DNA of 6,903 bases from CAYZJD01 sp964478455 (GCA_964478455.1 CAYZJD010000263.1:1-6903), one strand, 5' to 3'; positions 1 to 6,234 are shown, numbered from the stretch's first letter. Notes: generated by a model not told the origin, from the sequence alone. A program made the numbers and translations.

Positions 1-700
1 CTGCGCCGCGCTGCGTATATTCCTTCTCGACGCGGACCGGCGAACTCATGCCGAACTTCTGCACGAGCGCGAGGTGGAGGAGGAGGAAGACGGTGGCCAA
101 GCCGGGCAACACGGCAACGTGGAAGCCGAAAAAGCGAGTGAGCGTCGCGCCGCCGACATCGTCGCCGCCGCGCAGGTAGCGGGCGATCGGCGGGCCGATC
201 CATGGGATGCTGGCGGCCATGTCGGTGCCAACCTTGGTGGCGAAGTAGGACACTTCGTTCCACGGCAGCAGGTACCCGCTGAATCCGAAACCGAGCGCCA
301 GCCCCAGCAGCACGATCCCGCTGAGCCAGGTCACTTCCCGCGGGCGGCGGTAGGAATGGAGGAAGACGACGCTGAACATGTGGACGAACGCCGCCAGGAT
401 CATCAGGTTGGCCGACCAGCTATGGACGGAGCGCACCAGCCAGCCGAATTCCACGCGCGTCACGATGAACTGGACGCTCTCGTATGCCTCGGTTGGCGTC
501 GGCCGGTAGTAGAGAAGCAGCAGGATGCCGGTGAGAACCTGGATGACAAAGAGGAACAGCGTGATGCCGCCGAAGTAGTACCAGGGCGTGGCCGAGTGGA
601 CGGGGACATGCTTGTGCGCGAGGAATTCGCGCACGCTGTCGAGGCCGAGGCGCTCGTTCAGCCATTGAGCGATGCGGACTCTTGTCGTCTGTTGCGGCAT
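1..700 (-). CDS. Cytochrome b, b6-type N-terminal haem domain (partial, runs off left edge)
   Basis: This is the membrane di-haem subunit of a quinol:cytochrome c oxidoreductase of the bc1/b6f superfamily. It passes electrons from the low-potential to the high-potential b haem while quinol is oxidised. From the ATG at 700 the frame stays open for 233 codons to the window edge. The haem ligands are visible as His93/His107 (14 apart, in a SVHSW...FVHMF helix) and His194/His209 (15 apart, in a FFGFH...LLLHL helix). A 15-residue second spacing is typical of b6-type proteins; mitochondrial-type cytochrome b has 14. Other b6-like segments are GGIT at 44-47, YYRPT at 64-68, RRPREVTW at 118-125 and GYLLPW at 142-147. 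The start lies 15 bases after the Rieske stop, behind GGGGAAGAG, so the two genes form an operon. The position equivalent to the b6 haem-c cysteine appears to be Tyr42. The C-terminal half (PEWY region) is not in view. Confidence 0.95.
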   Translation of the reverse strand, partial: MPQQTTRVRIAQWLNERLGLDSVREFLAHKHVPVHSATPWYYFGGITLFLFVIQVLTGILLLLYYRPTPTEAYESVQFIVTRVEFGWLVRSVHSWSANLMILAAFVHMFSVVFLHSYRRPREVTWLSGIVLLGLALGFGFSGYLLPWNEVSYFATKVGTDMAASIPWIGPPIARYLRGGDDVGGATLTRFFGFHVAVLPGLATVFLLLHLALVQKFGMSSPVRVEKEYTQRGA

Positions 701-701
701 G

Positions 702-713
702 CTTCTCTTCCCC
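702..713 (-). promoter_or_regulatory. Ribosome binding site of cytochrome b
   Basis: Read on the minus strand, GGGGAAGAGAAG lies just upstream of the ATG at 700 and fills the short gap after the Rieske stop codon. It supports this ATG as the start of cytochrome b, which otherwise has to be chosen from an open frame. Confidence 0.6.
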
Positions 714-715
714 GG

Positions 716-1147
716 CTACGCGCGGCGCGAGACAAACACTTCCTCGCCGCGCACGCGCACGGCGTACTCCTCGAGCGGCCTGGGCGGAGGTCCGGAAACC
801 ACGCGACCGTTGATGTCGTAAAAGCCATTGTGGCAGGCACACCAGATTTGGTGCGTCTGCTGCTGGTACTGCACGGTGCAGTTCAAGTGAGTGCAGATGG
901 CCGAGTAAGCGCGCCACTCGGTCTCGGCGGCGCGAATCAGCAGCACCGGGCGGCTGCCGAATCTCACGATCTTCGCAGTGTTCGGCTTGAAGTCGCCAGC
1001 CTTGCCGACGGAGGCCTCGTTGACCACCGCCTCCGGCACCGCCGGGGGATTCATGAACCGAATGGCCGGATAGAGGAAGGAGACGATCGAGGCGATGAAG
1101 CCGCCGCCGAGAAGCCATCCGATGATGCCGCGACGCTCTGAATTCAT
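716..1147 (-). CDS. Rieske [2Fe-2S] protein of a cytochrome bc-type complex
   Basis: This 143-residue protein carries the Rieske iron-sulfur cluster that takes the first electron from quinol at the Qo site and hands it to a cytochrome c. The N-terminus has a twin-arginine pattern (ERRGIIGWLLGGG, residues 4-16) that runs into a single membrane anchor at about 8-30, as expected for a Tat-inserted Rieske protein. Cluster box 1 is CTHLNC (85-90) and box 2 is CACHNGFY (103-110). Cys85, His87, Cys103 and His106 would be the ligands, with Cys90 and Cys105 as the stabilising disulfide. A GPPPRPL loop follows at 119-125. The Ser of the usual CPCHGSxY box is Gly here, which in this family goes with a lower redox potential and menaquinol use (inference). 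It is the first gene of the operon with cytochrome b. AAAGG lies 7 bases before the ATG. Confidence 0.96.
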   Translation of the reverse strand: MNSERRGIIGWLLGGGFIASIVSFLYPAIRFMNPPAVPEAVVNEASVGKAGDFKPNTAKIVRFGSRPVLLIRAAETEWRAYSAICTHLNCTVQYQQQTHQIWCACHNGFYDINGRVVSGPPPRPLEEYAVRVRGEEVFVSRRA

Positions 1148-1165
1148 GAATCTGCCTTTCGGAAC

Positions 1166-1194
1166 AAGCTATTTCAGGTTCGAAAGATTGTCAA
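1166..1194 (-). promoter_or_regulatory. Candidate sigma70 promoter of the Rieske-cytochrome b operon
   Basis: On the minus strand a perfect TTGACA (1194-1189) is followed after exactly 17 bases by TAGCTT (1171-1166, 3 of 6 to consensus). Transcription would start near 1159, leaving a leader of about 12 bases that just includes the AAAGG ribosome site (1159-1155) before the ATG at 1147. The -35 is strong and the -10 weak, so the promoter may need help or may be used at low level. Confidence 0.5.
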
Positions 1195-1201
1195 GTATAA
1201 T
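1173..1201 (+). promoter_or_regulatory. Candidate sigma70 promoter of the propeller/deacetylase-like gene
   Basis: On the plus strand a perfect TATAAT (1196-1201) has TTCAGG (1173-1178, 3 of 6 to TTGACA) 17 bases upstream. It occupies almost the same DNA as the minus-strand promoter, with each -10 box next to the other promoter's -35 box. The predicted start near 1208 falls directly on the ATG at 1209, suggesting either a leaderless mRNA or a 110-130 base leader if translation begins at GTG 1320 or ATG 1341. The spacer contains the palindrome TTCGAA (1179-1184). Confidence 0.5.
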
Positions 1202-1208
1202 CCAGCGG

Positions 1209-3224
1209 ATGGCGCTCCGCTGTTCGCTCTGTACTGCCAACCGCCACAATCTTCGCCGGCCGCGACGATCTTGCCGGTCGCCCCTGTCTTCGTTTGGTTG
1301 CGGCCAAAGCCGCCTCTGTGTGTTCGCGCCGCTTGTTGTTATGCTCGCCGGCTTGCTGCTGGCGGGTGAGACGCGCACAGCCACACTCGTGTTGCGAGGA
1401 CTGACCGGCGTTCAGGGCGTTGCCGTCAGCCCGCAGGGATTGCTGTTCGTCTCGCTGGCGCGGGGCGGCGGTGAGGTGGCCCGCGTTGTCGGCCGCGACG
1501 GTCTGGTCAAGCTTGCGGAAATCGACGGCGAGCCGGCAGGGCTCGCGTTCGACGCCGAGGGGATGCTGTACGTAGCCGACAGGGCGAACAAAGCGGTGCG
1601 ACGGATTACGCCGTGGGGCGACGTGAAACGCGTCGCCGACGGGCTGAACGCGCCGGAGGGCGTGACGACTGGTCGGAACAGGTCCGTCTTTGTCAGTTAC
1701 CCCGCCGCCGGACGCGTGACGTGGTTCCATGCGGATGGTTCGTCCACGGCACTGGCCACGGATCTGCCGGGCGCGAGCGCGATCGCGGCTTCAGCGGAGG
1801 ACGACACTGTTTACGTCTCCGACCGCGAGGGGACCATTTGGCGGATTGAGAGGAAGGACAAGAAGCGGTCCCGCTTTGCCTCGCTTGAGGAAGGGCGGGT
1901 GGCGGCTTTGGCACTCGACGAAGCGGGCAGCCTCTACGCGGCGGTGGAAGGCCCCGGCAGGATCGCCGTCTTCGATCCAACGGGGAAGGAGACAGAGAGC
2001 ATTCCGTTGCCTGGACCGAAGCCGACTGGGCTCGCCTTCGGCGGGCTCGACCTGAAGACGCTGTTCGTCACGGAAGCAACCACTGGGGCCCTTTACAGGT
2101 TGGCCGCACCGTACCGGTCGCAGCGGCTTCCGTGGGAGACGGACCAGCCGGTGCGCATCCTCGAGCCGCCAGACGGCGCCATTCTGAACCGGCACGACGG
2201 GGAGGCTACTACTGGCGGCTTGCGGATCACAGTGCGGGGTCTTTCCAAGCATGGAGGGACTGTACTGGTAAACGGCGTGGAAGCGCCGGTCGAAGGCGGG
2301 AGGTTCGAGACAACGGTCGTGCTGGGCGCGCAAGAGAACGAAATCGTGGCGGAAGCCGCCGGCGGAGGCAAGGACAAAGTCATCGTGCTGTGGGACCGCC
2401 ACTCGTACCCGCGCTACCGCTTTTCGACCGACGACAACATCTGGTTCCTGCGGGACATCGCACGCCATGCGGAACGGTACAAGTCGATCTTCGAGAACGA
2501 GTATCTTGCGATGTGGCGGGACCTGCACCGTAAGTACGGGGCCAGGATTCACTTCAACATCTACTACGAAACGGACGGTTTCAATCTCTCGCAAATGCCG
2601 GACAAGTTCCATGACGAATGGAAACAGAACGCGGACTGGATCCGACTGACGTTTCACGCCAAGGCGAATGATCCGGACCGGCCCTACATCCACGCCTCGG
2701 CGGAAAAGATCCGCCAGGACTTCCTTCTTGTGACGGGCGAGATCATTCGTTTCGCGGGCAGGGAAGTCCTGAGCCCGTTCACCACCGTGCACTGGGGCGA
2801 GACAACGCTGGCGGGGGCGCGCGCCTTGCGAGAGGAGGGCGTGGTCGGCCTGGCCGGGTACTTCGATTCGGACGGTGAGTTCCCGCGCGTCAGTTACTAT
2901 CTGCCCCTGGCTCAGTGGCAGTACGCGAGCAAGATGGATTACTGGAAGGATACAGCCGCGGATTTACTGTTCGTGCGCCACGACATCGTCATCAACACCG
3001 TGCCGCTGGAGCAGATCGTGCCGCATCTGGAGCGGCTGGCGAGCGATCCACACCAGTCCGAAGTGATGGAGCTGATGATTCACGAGCAGTACTTCTATCC
3101 CGACTACCGCGCTTACGAACCGGACTACCGCCAGAGATGCGAGCGGGCAATCGAGTGGGTGACGCGGCGGGGCTACAAGCCGGTGTTCTACGAAGAGGGA
3201 TTCCTGGGGGCGGCGCCGCGGTGA
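1209..3224 (+). CDS. Secreted protein: six-unit NHL/SMP-30-like propeller, Ig-like domain, polysaccharide-deacetylase-like domain
   Basis: This is a 671-residue exported protein if it starts at ATG 1209. A hydrophobic segment at 38-53 looks like a signal sequence. Six repeat units follow at about 60-302, each of the form GLAFDAEGMLYVAD...RRITPWG, as in NHL or gluconolactonase-like (SMP-30) six-bladed propellers. Residues 313-396 resemble an Ig-like carbohydrate-enzyme module (VLVNGVEAPVEGGRF). The rest, from about 403, looks like a NodB-type deacetylase barrel: FSTDDN puts Asp408/Asp409 at the TFDDG position, and FHA (His483), TVHWGE (His528) and IHEQYF (His625) are candidate site residues. 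The usual second His four residues after the motif-2 His is not there (Asn487), so metal binding may differ or be lost. Start is uncertain: ATG 1209 fits a leaderless mRNA but adds a Cys/Arg-rich, poorly coding-like N-terminus; GTG 1320 (634 aa) or ATG 1341 (627 aa) are alternatives. The substrate is unknown; neighbours suggest acylated or acidic sugars. Confidence 0.8.
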   Translation: MALRCSLCTANRHNLRRPRRSCRSPLSSFGCGQSRLCVFAPLVVMLAGLLLAGETRTATLVLRGLTGVQGVAVSPQGLLFVSLARGGGEVARVVGRDGLVKLAEIDGEPAGLAFDAEGMLYVADRANKAVRRITPWGDVKRVADGLNAPEGVTTGRNRSVFVSYPAAGRVTWFHADGSSTALATDLPGASAIAASAEDDTVYVSDREGTIWRIERKDKKRSRFASLEEGRVAALALDEAGSLYAAVEGPGRIAVFDPTGKETESIPLPGPKPTGLAFGGLDLKTLFVTEATTGALYRLAAPYRSQRLPWETDQPVRILEPPDGAILNRHDGEATTGGLRITVRGLSKHGGTVLVNGVEAPVEGGRFETTVVLGAQENEIVAEAAGGGKDKVIVLWDRHSYPRYRFSTDDNIWFLRDIARHAERYKSIFENEYLAMWRDLHRKYGARIHFNIYYETDGFNLSQMPDKFHDEWKQNADWIRLTFHAKANDPDRPYIHASAEKIRQDFLLVTGEIIRFAGREVLSPFTTVHWGETTLAGARALREEGVVGLAGYFDSDGEFPRVSYYLPLAQWQYASKMDYWKDTAADLLFVRHDIVINTVPLEQIVPHLERLASDPHQSEVMELMIHEQYFYPDYRAYEPDYRQRCERAIEWVTRRGYKPVFYEEGFLGAAPR

Positions 3225-3225
3225 T

Positions 3226-3242
3226 GCGCCCTTCCGGGGCGC
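3226..3242 (+). terminator. GC-rich hairpin just after the propeller gene stop
   Basis: GCGCCC (3226-3231) and GGGCGC (3237-3242) form a perfect 6-bp stem with the loop TTCCG, starting one base after the TGA. No T-run follows, so this is not a classical intrinsic terminator. It could slow polymerase or protect the 3' end of the message. A new promoter lies just downstream. Confidence 0.35.
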
Positions 3243-3269
3243 GACCGTTGCGGAGCGCGCCGCAGTTGC

Positions 3270-3299
3270 TTGACACGCCTGTCGGCGGCGGCATAGAAC
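3270..3299 (+). promoter_or_regulatory. Candidate promoter of the Tat-exported hydrolase, possibly leaderless
   Basis: A perfect TTGACA (3270-3275) is separated by 18 bases from TAGAAC (3294-3299, 4 of 6 to TATAAT). Only six bases separate the -10 box from the GTG at 3306, so transcription would begin on or next to the start codon. No convincing ribosome site is present there. The hydrolase and transporter could therefore be transcribed independently of the upstream gene. Confidence 0.5.
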
Positions 3300-3305
3300 T
3301 CGGGT

Positions 3306-4556
3306 GTGACAATTCCCCATGTCAAACCAAGCCGCCGCGAGCTGTTCGGCCTTGCCGCCGCTCTCGGCGTGCCGCCGGCGTCGCCGGCCGAAGAGCCTCT
3401 GCCGCAGCCCGACCTCGGGAACCTGCACAAGATCATGGAGTGGGCGGCGCGGGAGCATGCGCCGGATCTGTCGTTCCTAGATGACGGCTGGCGGTCGCTG
3501 GAGGAGTGGAAGCGGGTCGCCCGGCCTTACTATCGCGGCCTGCTGCGTTACAGCCCGAAACCGCGGCCGCTGGCGGCGAAGCTCGTGACCAGGGAGCCGC
3601 GCGACGGCTTCACCATCGAGCAAGTGCGGATCAGCGCCACGGAGGCGTACGACATCCCGGCGTGGGTGCTCGTGCCCGAGAGAGGGAAGGGACCGTTTCC
3701 GGGTGTGGTGACGATCCACTGTCACGGCGGGAACTACGTCTTCGGTCACGAGAAGATCATCGGTTCCGCGGGCGAGCCGGAGTTCATCACGGAGTATCGC
3801 GACAAGGCTTACGGCCGGCCCTATGCCGAACTGCTGGCGAAACGCGGCTACGTGGTGGTGGTGATCGACGGGTTCTACTTCGGCAGCCGGCGTCTGAAGG
3901 TGGAAGATCTCGAGCCCGCCGTCGCGCCGCCCTACATGCGAGAGCGCCTCGAAGGCCTGCGGAGGCTGAAGCACGGCACGAAGGAGTGGTATGGCGCCGT
4001 GAACGGCCTCTGCCACGAGTACGAGAACCTCACGGCCAAGACGATGTTCTCGGCGGGCATCACCTGGCCCGGGTTGCTCGTCTGGGACGACATGCGCAGC
4101 GTGGACTACCTGGCAAGCCGGCCGGACGTGGACCCGAAGCGCATCGGCTGCCTGGGCCTGTCGATCGGGGGACTGCGCACGGCGCACCTCATCGCCGCCG
4201 ATCCGCGGATCAAGGCCGCCTGCGTCGCCGGCTGGATGACCGAGTTTGGCTCTCAGTTGCGCAAACATCTCCGCTGGCACACCTGGATGATCTACATTCC
4301 GGGCCTCTATTCCGCGCTTGATCTGCCCGATGCGGCGGCGCTGCATGCACCGGGCGCGCTGTTGGTGCTCCAGTGTTTGCGCGACAGTCTCTACCCGGTT
4401 GCCGGAATGAAAGGCTCGGTCGAGAAGCTCGGGAAGATCTACGCGAAGGCCGGGATTCCCGACCGCTTCAAGGGCAACTTCTACGATGTCCCACACTCGT
4501 TCACTCCGGTGATGCAGGAAGAAGCGTTCGCGTGGCTCGACCGATGGCTGAAGTAA
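3306..4556 (+). CDS. Tat-exported alpha/beta hydrolase, acetyl xylan esterase / dienelactone hydrolase-like
   Basis: This 416-residue serine hydrolase probably cleaves an ester (or lactone) outside the cytoplasm. The N-terminus has a twin-arginine signal, SRRELFGLAAALG (9-21), with a likely cleavage near the Ala-Ser-Pro-Ala at 25-28. The hydrolase core shows an oxyanion-hole stretch HCHGG (138-142), RGYVVVVIDGFYFGSR before the cap region, and the nucleophile elbow GLSIGG with Ser286. Asp360 (in CLRDSL) and His397 (in VPHSFT) complete a plausible catalytic triad, and all three are present and in order. The segment DVDPKRIGCLGLSIGG and the following PRIKAACVAGWM are typical of the acetyl-xylan-esterase-like hydrolase group. 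I start it at GTG 3306, which places the RR motif near the N-terminus and sits six bases after a -10 box. Its stop overlaps the transporter start by 13 bases, implying coupled expression. The exact ester substrate cannot be told. Confidence 0.88.
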   Translation: MTIPHVKPSRRELFGLAAALGVPPASPAEEPLPQPDLGNLHKIMEWAAREHAPDLSFLDDGWRSLEEWKRVARPYYRGLLRYSPKPRPLAAKLVTREPRDGFTIEQVRISATEAYDIPAWVLVPERGKGPFPGVVTIHCHGGNYVFGHEKIIGSAGEPEFITEYRDKAYGRPYAELLAKRGYVVVVIDGFYFGSRRLKVEDLEPAVAPPYMRERLEGLRRLKHGTKEWYGAVNGLCHEYENLTAKTMFSAGITWPGLLVWDDMRSVDYLASRPDVDPKRIGCLGLSIGGLRTAHLIAADPRIKAACVAGWMTEFGSQLRKHLRWHTWMIYIPGLYSALDLPDAAALHAPGALLVLQCLRDSLYPVAGMKGSVEKLGKIYAKAGIPDRFKGNFYDVPHSFTPVMQEEAFAWLDRWLK

Positions 4557-5806
4557 GCCGCGCCGCCGTGAAGACGATCCCGCGCTTACGTTGGTGGATC
4601 GCGACGCTGCTGTTCCTGGCCACCGTGATCAACTACGTGGACCGCCAGACGCTCTCGGTGCTGGCGCCGCTGCTCCGCGACCGCTTCGGGATGAGCAACA
4701 CGGACTACTCGCGCGTGATCTTCGCCTTTCTGCTGGCGTATCTGGTCATGCAGACGGGTTCGGGCCGGCTGATGGACTGGCTGGGAGTGCGGCGGGGATT
4801 CTCGCTGACGATCGCCTGGTGGTCTGCGGCGGCGATGCTGCACGCGGCGGCGAACTCGGCCTTTGCGCTCGGCGGCTGCCGCTTTCTGCTCGGGCTCGGC
4901 GAGGCGGGGAACTGGCCGGGAGGAGTGAAGGCAGTTGCGGAGTGGTTCCCGCCTAAGGAGCGCGCTTTCGCGGTCGGCTTTTTCAATGCCGGCTCCACCA
5001 CCGGCGCGGTGATTGCGCCGCCTTTGGTGACGTGGATCGCGTTGCAATTCGGATGGAGAGCGGCCTTTGTTCTTACGGGAGCGCTGGGATTCGTGTGGCT
5101 CGCGGCCTGGCTCTTGCTCTACCGCGCGCCGGAGCACCACCCGCGCATCACCGCGGAGGAACTCGCGTGCCTCCGGGCGGCGAGGAGCGTCGAGGAGCGG
5201 CAAGCCGAGAGCGCACGCTGGCGCGATCTGTTCCGGTACCGGCAGACCTGGGGGCTGGTGCTGGGACGCATGCTGGCCGATCCGGTGTGGTGGTTCTACG
5301 TCTTCTGGCTGCCGGAGTACCTCAAGCGGGAGCGCGGCTTCAGCCTGGCGATGATCGGCCTGTTCGCGTGGATTCCGTTCCTGGCTGCGGATCTCGGCAA
5401 TCTCGCCGGCGGCTGGATGTCGGGACGGCTGATCCGGTGCGGCCGGTCGGTGGTCCGCGCGCGAACGGCGGTGATGTGCGCGAGCGTGGCGGTGATGCTG
5501 TGCGGCATCCCGGCCGTGCTGGCGGAAGGTTCGGCGGCCGCCGTGGCGCTGATAAGTTGCACTACCTTTGCCTACAGCGCCTGGGCCGCCAACATCCTGT
5601 CCCTTCCCGCCGACCTGTTTCCGCAGGGAGTGGTCGCCTCGGTGTCCGGGTTGAGCGGAACCGGCGCCGCACTCGGCGGCATGATCTTCACGCTGATCAC
5701 CGGCGCGGTAGTGGACCGCTTCTCTTACACGCCTATCTTCGCCGCGGCAGGGGTGATGCCGCTGGTGGCGGCGTCAATCGTGGTGTGGGGCGTGCGTGGC
5801 CGCTAG
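4544..5806 (+). CDS. MFS transporter, anion:cation symporter (ACS) family, hexuronate/ExuT-like
   Basis: This 420-residue inner-membrane protein probably imports an acidic sugar (hexuronate, aldonate or glucarate type) with protons. Hydrophobic segments consistent with about twelve membrane helices run along its length. Family marks are INYVDRQTLSVLAP in helix 1 (residues 29-42), the GRLMDWLGVRRG loop after helix 2, LGLGEAGNWPGGVKAVAEWFPPKER after helix 4, and FFNAGSTTGAVIAPP in helix 5. These match the hexuronate/glucarate/galactonate branch of the ACS family as I know it. ATG 4544 overlaps the esterase stop codon region, which favours translational coupling. GTG 4568 is a possible alternative start that would shorten it to 412 residues; neither has a strong ribosome site. 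Next to two exported carbohydrate-type proteins, it is the likely uptake step of the cluster. Substrate specificity is inferred from family resemblance only. Confidence 0.9.
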   Translation: MAEVSRAAVKTIPRLRWWIATLLFLATVINYVDRQTLSVLAPLLRDRFGMSNTDYSRVIFAFLLAYLVMQTGSGRLMDWLGVRRGFSLTIAWWSAAAMLHAAANSAFALGGCRFLLGLGEAGNWPGGVKAVAEWFPPKERAFAVGFFNAGSTTGAVIAPPLVTWIALQFGWRAAFVLTGALGFVWLAAWLLLYRAPEHHPRITAEELACLRAARSVEERQAESARWRDLFRYRQTWGLVLGRMLADPVWWFYVFWLPEYLKRERGFSLAMIGLFAWIPFLAADLGNLAGGWMSGRLIRCGRSVVRARTAVMCASVAVMLCGIPAVLAEGSAAAVALISCTTFAYSAWAANILSLPADLFPQGVVASVSGLSGTGAALGGMIFTLITGAVVDRFSYTPIFAAAGVMPLVAASIVVWGVRGR

Positions 5807-5816
5807 GAATTGCCCC

Positions 5817-5829
5817 CTCCCGCTGGGAG
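5817..5829 (+). terminator. Small hairpin after the transporter gene
   Basis: CTCCC (5817-5821) and GGGAG (5825-5829) form a 5-bp stem with a 3-base loop, ten bases after the transporter stop. It has no T-run, so this is at best a weak end of the transcript. Confidence 0.2.
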
Positions 5830-5905
5830 CCGCTGTTAACACGATTGTAGGAACTCCGCGCCGGGCCGTGCGTCTATGGGAGTAGGAAGGCTGCAAGGCA
5901 GCGGG

Positions 5906-5914
5906 AAGGAGGAG
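5906..5914 (+). promoter_or_regulatory. Very strong ribosome binding site of the 68-residue protein
   Basis: AAGGAGGAG contains almost the whole anti-Shine-Dalgarno complement and ends six bases before ATG 5921. It is the best ribosome site in the window and is the main reason to start the small gene here and not at the upstream in-frame ATG 5876. Confidence 0.75.
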
Positions 5915-5920
5915 CAAGCG

Positions 5921-6127
5921 ATGTCCAGCCGAAGCAAACGCCTGAAGTTGCACGCCGAGATTCTGGCGTTGATTGAGCGGCGCCGCGAGGAAACCGGCGA
6001 CGCGGAGCTCGGGCGCGACATGGAGCAGTGGATCCTCCGAGACGAATGGCGCGATCTCGAGCACGACATTCTCGCCAACCCCGGCGCGCTCGAAGGGATG
6101 CTGGTCCCATTGCGCCGTTCGAGGTGA
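5921..6127 (+). CDS. Small highly charged protein of unknown function (68 aa)
   Basis: I do not recognise this protein. It has 68 residues, of which 27 are charged (11 Arg, 2 Lys, 9 Glu, 5 Asp), and no Cys. No signal peptide or membrane segment is visible, so it should be cytoplasmic. Residues 8-24 and 29-51 look strongly helical, with repeated acidic/basic pairs such as ERRREE (19-24) and RDEWRDLEHD (40-49). Two Trp residues (37 and 43) lie six apart in the second helix. The tail 52-68 contains NPGALEG and ends in basic residues RRSR. It begins behind the strongest ribosome site of the window. It lies 114 bases after the transporter, and its 3' end converges on the PIN toxin gene 107 bases away. 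It could belong to the flanking toxin-antitoxin island or be an independent gene. A helical protein-binding or nucleic-acid-associated role is possible but unproven. Confidence 0.65.
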   Translation: MSSRSKRLKLHAEILALIERRREETGDAELGRDMEQWILRDEWRDLEHDILANPGALEGMLVPLRRSR

Positions 6128-6186
6128 AGCGCGACTTCGCTTCGCCGCCAGTCTGCGAGCGAGTCCAATGACCAGCCACGCTGGCT

Positions 6187-6198
6187 CGACTTCGAGGC
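6187..6198. other. Inverted repeat in the convergent intergenic gap
   Basis: Between the two converging stop codons (6128-6234) there are short inverted repeats: CCAGC/GCTGG around 6172-6184 and CTCG/CGAG around 6185-6196, the second flanked by GG and CC that extend it with one bulge. They could form hairpins on either transcript, but there are no T-runs. I see no gene in the 107-base gap. Confidence 0.2.
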
Positions 6199-6234
6199 CT
6201 GTCGCCAGAGAGTCGACGATGCTCACGTCTCCGG

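Noticed and set aside
420..1118. Minus-strand open frame of 232 codons overlapping Rieske and cytochrome b
   Set aside because: It is in a different frame from both real genes, is Arg-rich and shows no motif; the Cys/His cluster motifs and haem ligands occur only in the other two frames.
74..1141. Plus-strand open frame of 355 codons across the left end
   Set aside because: It lies opposite the unmistakable Rieske and cytochrome b genes, its product is a low-complexity Glu/Asp/Arg/Ala-rich chain with no domain, and its openness is explained by the GC-rich codon bias of the true strand.
1095..1208. Extension of the propeller gene to ATG 1095
   Set aside because: This would run translation back through the divergent promoter region and into the N-terminus of the Rieske gene; the upstream residues show no signal-peptide logic.
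1262..1313. Short hairpins (GCGAC/GTCGC and GCGGC/GCCGC) considered as a riboswitch leader
   Set aside because: They are only 5-bp stems in GC-rich DNA and do not match a riboswitch pattern I know; they may even lie inside coding sequence if translation starts at 1209.
1791..2792. Minus-strand open frame of 333 codons inside the propeller gene
   Set aside because: The plus-strand frame has clear repeats and domains across the same DNA; the minus-strand product has no recognisable pattern or good start signal.
3477..4496. Minus-strand open frame of 339 codons inside the esterase gene
   Set aside because: It is the antisense shadow of a gene with a complete Ser-Asp-His triad and signal peptide; the antisense protein is His/Arg/Ala-rich without motifs.
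5032..5850. Plus-strand open frame of 272 codons within the transporter
   Set aside because: It is out of frame with the MFS gene and Arg/Gly-rich; membrane helices and family motifs run uninterrupted in the transporter frame.
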